This document shows positions 59,534 through 64,000 of a stretch of DNA of 64,000 nt, piece by piece; positions within the stretch are counted from its first letter, which is position 1, and each line of letters begins with the position of its first letter. Under the pieces are notes generated by a model. That model did no database searches, had not been told where the DNA came from, and was given only the letters and a program-made list of their open reading frames with translations. The position numbers and the translations under genes are program-made. The stretch is from Acidaminococcus fermentans_A (GTDB lineage Bacteria; Bacillota; Negativicutes; Acidaminococcales; Acidaminococcaceae): assembly GCF_052216985.1 (NCBI RefSeq), contig NZ_JBQOUY010000006.1, forward strand, positions 36,499 through 100,498. Direction: 5' to 3'.

Positions 59534-59592
59534 GTCACTGGTCCCTGGTCACTGGTCTCTGGCCTCAGGAAGGAACCCGGGCAGCGGGTTCC
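59534..59592. repeat. Five GTCACTG-type heptads with hairpin
   Basis: GTCACTG GTCCCTG GTCACTG GTCTCTG GCCTCAG (59534-59568), then GGAACCCG-GGCAG-CGGGTTCC (59572-59592). It lies 24 bp past the autotransporter stop. Confidence 0.8.
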
Positions 59593-59616
59593 TTTTAATT
59601 TATGAATGCAACTTCC

Positions 59617-62600
59617 TCAGAACTTCCATCTCACTCCAGCGTTCCAGCTCCAGTTCTTCCGGTAGGTGCCGGTACTGCTCTTTTCGCCTTCCAGGTAGAA
59701 CTGGCTTTCCGGCGACAGCTGTACGGCCATCCCGATGCCGTATTCGAACCAGTTGTCCCCGTAATCCCGGTCCAGCTTCAGGAACCCTTCGTCATCGGTG
59801 AAGCGGACTTCTCCACTGCCCCCGAATTCGTGGAACCAGTCCGCCTTCAGGAAGAACTGGGCCCGATGGTCTTCGTACCCGGCCCGGAACCCGGCCCGTC
59901 CCACCGCGCTGTGGATGTTATTTTCCTCATAATGGACCCCATTGGCCAGGTCCTCCGACGCTCCGTGGAGCCAGCCCAGGGTGAACTGGGCCCGGGGTTC
60001 CAGGAACCAGCCGCCGGAAAAGGCCTTCTTCCAGCCGTATTCCGCTCCTGCCGTGAAGCCGTTGTTGTCCAGGGTCCCTTTGGCCCCATAACGGCCGTAC
60101 ACCTCATTGGAGAGATGCTGGCCCTTCAGGACGAAATCCCAGTACTGACCATCTTTCTTCACATGGGTATCGTAGAGACCCAGGCTGATGCCGGTGAGAT
60201 CCGAAGTCCCTCCGGAGAAGGTCCCCGTACCCCGGCTGTATCCCAGGCCGATGCCCTGGTAATGGCGTTCTTTCCCGTTCTCACCCAGGAGCTTATCGTA
60301 ACCCACCTGGTACTGATGGTGCTGGAGGGTAAAGCCCCCTTCTTCCCCGCTGCGCTGGCTCCGGGTCCCGGCCGCTCTGGCCCAGACCCCTTCCGGTGCC
60401 GCATCCTGGGTATGCAGGTCCCCCATCCGTTTGAACAGGCTGTCCATGTCTTCCCGCCACATCTGGTAATCCATGCCCGGAAGCCCCATCATGGTCTGGA
60501 CGAAGTGGGTATGATGGCCCTTGTCATCAGTGGGAAGGTTCTGGAAGCCCTTCAGGTACCAATCGGTATTATAGCCGTCGGTGACCGTATCCCCCTGGCT
60601 CTTTTCATGGGTATCCAGCACGATCCGATGGAAGAACAGCCGGTCTTCCCGGTCCGGCACATAGAATTTTCCCTGTTCGTCCCCTACACTGGCCAGGACG
60701 GACCCGATGGCCCCGTCAGTCCAGGCGCCATGCACGGCATGGAGCTGCAGCTGGGTGGTCCCCGTATGGGTCCCTTTCACATAGAGACGGTCATTCACCT
60801 GGGCATCCCCCTGGTGGCCCATAAGGACAGCCGTCCCGTCCCCGGCGAAGTTCCCTGTATACAGGCTCTGATCCGTGGTATCCTGGTTCAGATGGATGGT
60901 TCCCTTAGCGGCCTGGAGATAGGTGACTTTGGAATCCCCGTCCAGGTTCCAGATGGCACCGTCATTGAGATGAAGGGTGATCCCCGCATCAGAACGGATG
61001 CCATAATCGAGATTTCCATCCTCCACGGTGCCATCCAACCGGGAGCCGCTGCCTTTCAGATACGCCTCCAGAGAGCTGCCGGCATCGGCCGTCAGTTCCC
61101 CGTCGATGATCCCGGTACTGCCGTCATGGCCTAGGGTGATAGAGCCGCCCCCGGTGGACCGGGCCGCATAAGTGCTGCCGTTGGCGGAAAGGGCATATTG
61201 ACCGGCATCCACCGTAATGGGGGCCTTGCCGCATACGGACCAGATTTCTCCATTCACTACGGCATTTTCCGTGGCGCTATCCCCGATTTCCACCGGCATG
61301 GCATTGGCCTGGACGGCCCGCATACCGCTGGCCGGATCGATGCGGATGTCCTTTCCTTCCAGATCCACTTTGTTGGCAGAATCCCCCAGGGCCCAGATGC
61401 CCCCGTCGATCTGGAGCAGACGGGTCCCATCATGGCCCAGGTTCACGGCGCCTCCGGTGGTGAGGATCAGGTTCTGGTCTTTATTGGCTCCTTCATAGAT
61501 GTGGATGGTGTCCCCGTCCACGGAATACCCTCCATTGAGGCCCACCAGACGGCCGTCGATGCTCACATGGGAATCCGGTTCCCCGATGACCAGAGCATTG
61601 TCTGCTGCCTGCTGGATCACCAGGGCATCATGGGTATGGCTGTCCGGTTCCGTATGGCTGCCATCTGCGTTCGTCTTCACCGTAGTACCCAAGGTCCCGC
61701 TGTCCGGCGCCGCTCCGTCACTGAGGGTGATATCCTTCCCCACTACATCCATCCGGGCGACCCCGTTGACCAGCAGCCGCCCTTTGATGGAAACCGTATC
61801 GGAAGTACTTCCCTCCGGCGCAGTCCGGCCGATTTCCACGGACCGGCTGGAAGCGTTGGCATAAAGGGCCGTATGGCCGGCGTTATCTAGGAGGATATCC
61901 TTGCCGCCCACGTACAGGACCGTATCCACGCCCGTCAGGATCTCTCCATTCACGGTGGTCAGGGCCGTATCTGCATCCCCGATCTGGATGGAAGAATGGC
62001 CCCGGTCGATCAGGGAAAAAGCGTTCTGGTTGTGTTCGAAATCCCCTTTCAGTCCGTTCAGGGTGACCGCTTTGCTGCCGTTCAAGACAAAGGCATTGGA
62101 GCTGTTGGTGAGGATATGGCCGTTTACCGTAGTGGTCTCCGTGGTATCAGGATTGCCGGACCAGAACTGGGAATCGGTGAAATCCAGGGCAACGGCCTTG
62201 TACATATCGGAAGATGAATCCGTCAGAGACGGTGTTTTTAAAGCATTGAATGCCAGATTCTTCCCGTTGAACCAGACCCTTTCATCTTCATTGGAACTTC
62301 CTACCACAGCGGTGGAACCGTTTACCGTCACCTCTGCCTGGCTGCTCCCACCATATAATTGGCCGGTACGGGTTTCCCCATAACTGCCAAAGGTTAGACG
62401 GATTGCACTGGTATCATAGGCATTTTCGTGCAAGGCATTCCCGATGGTCAGCTGATGGGCGGTCTTCAGATCCAGTCTTGCCGATCCGTTGAAGCCGATG
62501 CCCGAAGGCAGGTTGATCTCATCTGCATCCATGGTCACGTGGCAGTCCTGCACCTGAAGGGACCGGTAGGCGCCATAGTGCTTGCCATCGGGAGCCAAGG

Positions 62601-63705
62601 TAATGGTCTTCCCTGTCAGGGATGCCGTCCCCTGGCTGTCCACCTGGAGTTCCTGGGCCTGGATATCCCCTTTGTTGCCATCTGCGTCTTCCGCGGTCAG
62701 GGTGATGTCTGCCTTTTCCCCTGTGGCATGAAGTATCCCTCCTGTGGTAATGTTGGCCGCTTCGACATGGATATGGCCGTCCCCCACGGCCAGGAAATCC
62801 CCTGAAGCCGTCATCTTTCCCCCGGCGGTCACATCGATTTTGGCATGGTTGTGTGCTTCCATAGAAGTATAGTCACCGCCCACGCTGACATCGCCCCCGG
62901 CCTTCACCGTCAGGGCCGTATAGGGTTCCTCTGTGGTGTGGTAACCGTCGCCAGTGACCATCCATTGGGAATGGCTCGCCACGCTGCCCCGGGCATTGAG
63001 TTCGATGTCCGCAGCCGATACATTCCCAAATTGTTCAATGTGGATATCGTTCCCGGAGAGAGTCACGTGATTCAAGATTCGATCATCATCATCCGACCAC
63101 ATGGCTCCTCCCACGCTGAAGCGGCCAACGGATAGATCCCCCGCCCCGGCATTGCCGATTTCTACGGTACTGGAGTTGGAAACGTTCACATCCACCAGTT
63201 CCAGTCCGCTCTTCATGTACTGGTTCCCCAGATGGATGGTCCCGCCCATCGTGGCGCTGACCGCATCAGCCGATATATCCCTGGCATCCAGGGCAATGCT
63301 CCCAGCTTCTTTTTCTCCCCCCATCCTGACAGCCTGGATGTTCCGGAATGTCAAGCGGTCCGTGGCATCATTGCCGGCAGTGATCTTGCCGCCGGTGACA
63401 AAATTGCCAGTAAAAGCGATGTTCTTCCCCTTGACGGTGGCCTCGCCCCCATTGCTGCCGCCGTAGTCGGCGATGGTCACCTGACTGGTTCCATCCGTCC
63501 CTACCGTGACCTTGTCCTGGTTCCAGCCCTGGAGGTAGTGGACCGTGATGGGGTCCCCTTCCACAGCATCCCCACTCCATTTGTTCACCCATTCATAGTG
63601 GTGTCCAGCGGCCTGTCCATATCGCTGGCCGGCAAAGAGAGACAGCAGCACAGCAGCCGTCAGTCCAAAAGTCATTGGCTTCGAATCGTATTTCTTCACG
63701 TACAA
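59617..63705 (-). CDS. Type V autotransporter (adhesin-like) protein
   Basis: 1362 residues. Start TTG 63705 with AAGGAG six bases upstream. An N-terminal signal (LTAAVLLSLFAG, cut near residue 33) is followed by a ~1000-residue passenger of short beta-strand repeats rich in Gly, Thr, Asp (units such as SVSIGRT, NGEILT, LDNAGHTALYA), expected to form a beta-helix. The C-terminal ~270 residues form a 12-strand barrel (from about GVWARAAGTRSQ) and end in aromatic Trp-Lys-Phe for BAM recognition. Only two cysteines, as is usual for autotransporters. Surface adhesion or similar function; exact target unknown. Confirms an outer membrane. Confidence 0.92.
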   Translation of the reverse strand: MYVKKYDSKPMTFGLTAAVLLSLFAGQRYGQAAGHHYEWVNKWSGDAVEGDPITVHYLQGWNQDKVTVGTDGTSQVTIADYGGSNGGEATVKGKNIAFTGNFVTGGKITAGNDATDRLTFRNIQAVRMGGEKEAGSIALDARDISADAVSATMGGTIHLGNQYMKSGLELVDVNVSNSSTVEIGNAGAGDLSVGRFSVGGAMWSDDDDRILNHVTLSGNDIHIEQFGNVSAADIELNARGSVASHSQWMVTGDGYHTTEEPYTALTVKAGGDVSVGGDYTSMEAHNHAKIDVTAGGKMTASGDFLAVGDGHIHVEAANITTGGILHATGEKADITLTAEDADGNKGDIQAQELQVDSQGTASLTGKTITLAPDGKHYGAYRSLQVQDCHVTMDADEINLPSGIGFNGSARLDLKTAHQLTIGNALHENAYDTSAIRLTFGSYGETRTGQLYGGSSQAEVTVNGSTAVVGSSNEDERVWFNGKNLAFNALKTPSLTDSSSDMYKAVALDFTDSQFWSGNPDTTETTTVNGHILTNSSNAFVLNGSKAVTLNGLKGDFEHNQNAFSLIDRGHSSIQIGDADTALTTVNGEILTGVDTVLYVGGKDILLDNAGHTALYANASSRSVEIGRTAPEGSTSDTVSIKGRLLVNGVARMDVVGKDITLSDGAAPDSGTLGTTVKTNADGSHTEPDSHTHDALVIQQAADNALVIGEPDSHVSIDGRLVGLNGGYSVDGDTIHIYEGANKDQNLILTTGGAVNLGHDGTRLLQIDGGIWALGDSANKVDLEGKDIRIDPASGMRAVQANAMPVEIGDSATENAVVNGEIWSVCGKAPITVDAGQYALSANGSTYAARSTGGGSITLGHDGSTGIIDGELTADAGSSLEAYLKGSGSRLDGTVEDGNLDYGIRSDAGITLHLNDGAIWNLDGDSKVTYLQAAKGTIHLNQDTTDQSLYTGNFAGDGTAVLMGHQGDAQVNDRLYVKGTHTGTTQLQLHAVHGAWTDGAIGSVLASVGDEQGKFYVPDREDRLFFHRIVLDTHEKSQGDTVTDGYNTDWYLKGFQNLPTDDKGHHTHFVQTMMGLPGMDYQMWREDMDSLFKRMGDLHTQDAAPEGVWARAAGTRSQRSGEEGGFTLQHHQYQVGYDKLLGENGKERHYQGIGLGYSRGTGTFSGGTSDLTGISLGLYDTHVKKDGQYWDFVLKGQHLSNEVYGRYGAKGTLDNNGFTAGAEYGWKKAFSGGWFLEPRAQFTLGWLHGASEDLANGVHYEENNIHSAVGRAGFRAGYEDHRAQFFLKADWFHEFGGSGEVRFTDDEGFLKLDRDYGDNWFEYGIGMAVQLSPESQFYLEGEKSSTGTYRKNWSWNAGVRWKF

Positions 63706-63897
63706 TCAGACTCCTTGCAATTGGGATCAGGGACCTAGTATATAAAGTCCTTATATTTTCTATAAATTATATTTTATCACATTTTTGTGACTTTGGGTAA
63801 AATCTATGGGAATCGCTGGATTATTATGAAGGTATTCTGCGATTTTATCCACTTTATTCTGGAAAGCCAGATAAAAAAAGGTTCTATAATAAATGTT

Positions 63898-63931
63898 GGG
63901 GTCTTGTGGACACTCCTGTTCACAAGACCCC
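63898..63931. other. Strong hairpin near the right edge, unexplained
   Basis: GGGGTCTTGTG and CACAAGACCCC form an 11-bp perfect stem with a 12-nt loop, preceded by TATAAT (63885-63890, plus strand). No T-run on either side. It could be the leader or end of an element that continues past the window. In 63706-63890 there is the autotransporter leader (minus-strand TATAAT 63766-63771) and otherwise nothing I can identify. Confidence 0.5.
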
Positions 63932-64000
63932 TTGTCTTACGATAAAATAAAGACATATCTAAGCTACATTTCACCTCAACCACCACGAAGAACTGAAAGG

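Noticed and set aside
59602..61134. 510-codon plus-strand ORF opposite the autotransporter
   Set aside because: Antisense shadow of a GC-rich coding strand; Pro/Gly/His-rich, no domain, and the opposite frame is a clear autotransporter.

Overview
The window reads as a chromosomal segment of a Gram-negative-type Firmicute (class Negativicutes). An Acidaminococcus-like amino-acid fermenter is my best guess. That is inference from gene content: a type V autotransporter and a MetQ lipoprotein sit beside Firmicute-style tRNA clusters, an M-box riboswitch, NhaC, and many peptidase and amino-acid transport genes, in DNA that is moderately GC-rich. I see no rRNA, CRISPR array, phage or complete insertion sequence. 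About 48 protein genes are supported, most on the minus strand, plus 7 tRNAs.

Layout. 1-14.1 kb is a peptide/N-acyl-amino-acid utilisation island: M20 amidohydrolase (cut by the window edge), LysR, creatinase-like M24 protein, URO-D-family protein, C69 (secernin-type) hydrolase, YfcC transporter, LysR, C45 acyltransferase-like hydrolase, two more YfcC transporters (the second frameshifted) and an M20 dipeptidase. 14.5-18 kb holds an exported HD-domain protein and a two-gene operon of an ATC-hydrolase-family protein with NhaC. 18-21.6 kb is a magnesium import unit: strong promoter, M-box riboswitch with terminator, mgtA, and a 40-codon membrane peptide gene. 21.6-28.3 kb has a TPR protein, a membrane glycosyltransferase, pssA, psd, a WecG/TagA glycosyltransferase and prfC. 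28.4-33 kb has tRNA-Pro, a flavin reductase-like protein, and an operon of AbgA-like M20, membrane protein, carboxypeptidase-like M20 and a 39-codon ORF. 33-40.8 kb has a DUF4127 protein, a heterodimeric ABC exporter, LysR, a HigA-like protein and metQ. 41-46 kb is housekeeping (malic enzyme, YfcE-like phosphodiesterase, RdgB), a thioesterase/anchored protein/CofE-like operon, tRNA-Arg and an Rrf2 regulator. 46-51.5 kb has M20, MATE, an arsR-chrA-chrA operon and a threonine-aldolase-like protein. 51.5-59 kb has a UvrA paralogue, Ric/ScdA with a cysteine-rich tail, guaA and uraA. A five-tRNA operon and a 1362-residue autotransporter close the window.

The most unusual structure is between genes. 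Four copies of a ~140-bp element fold into one long hairpin whose arms differ between copies with matching changes on both sides (50.3, 54.4, 55.7 and 55.9 kb). They are interleaved with two further families: ~130-bp repeats bounded by GGCC-type mini-hairpins, and degenerate heptanucleotide repeats attached to hairpins. These elements abut or even encode the stop codons of neighbouring genes. Also notable are a 46-bp control sequence shared by two divergently placed operons of the peptide island, a creatinase-like M24 protein lacking metal ligands, and an ABC exporter whose degenerate residues all fall in one ATP site.
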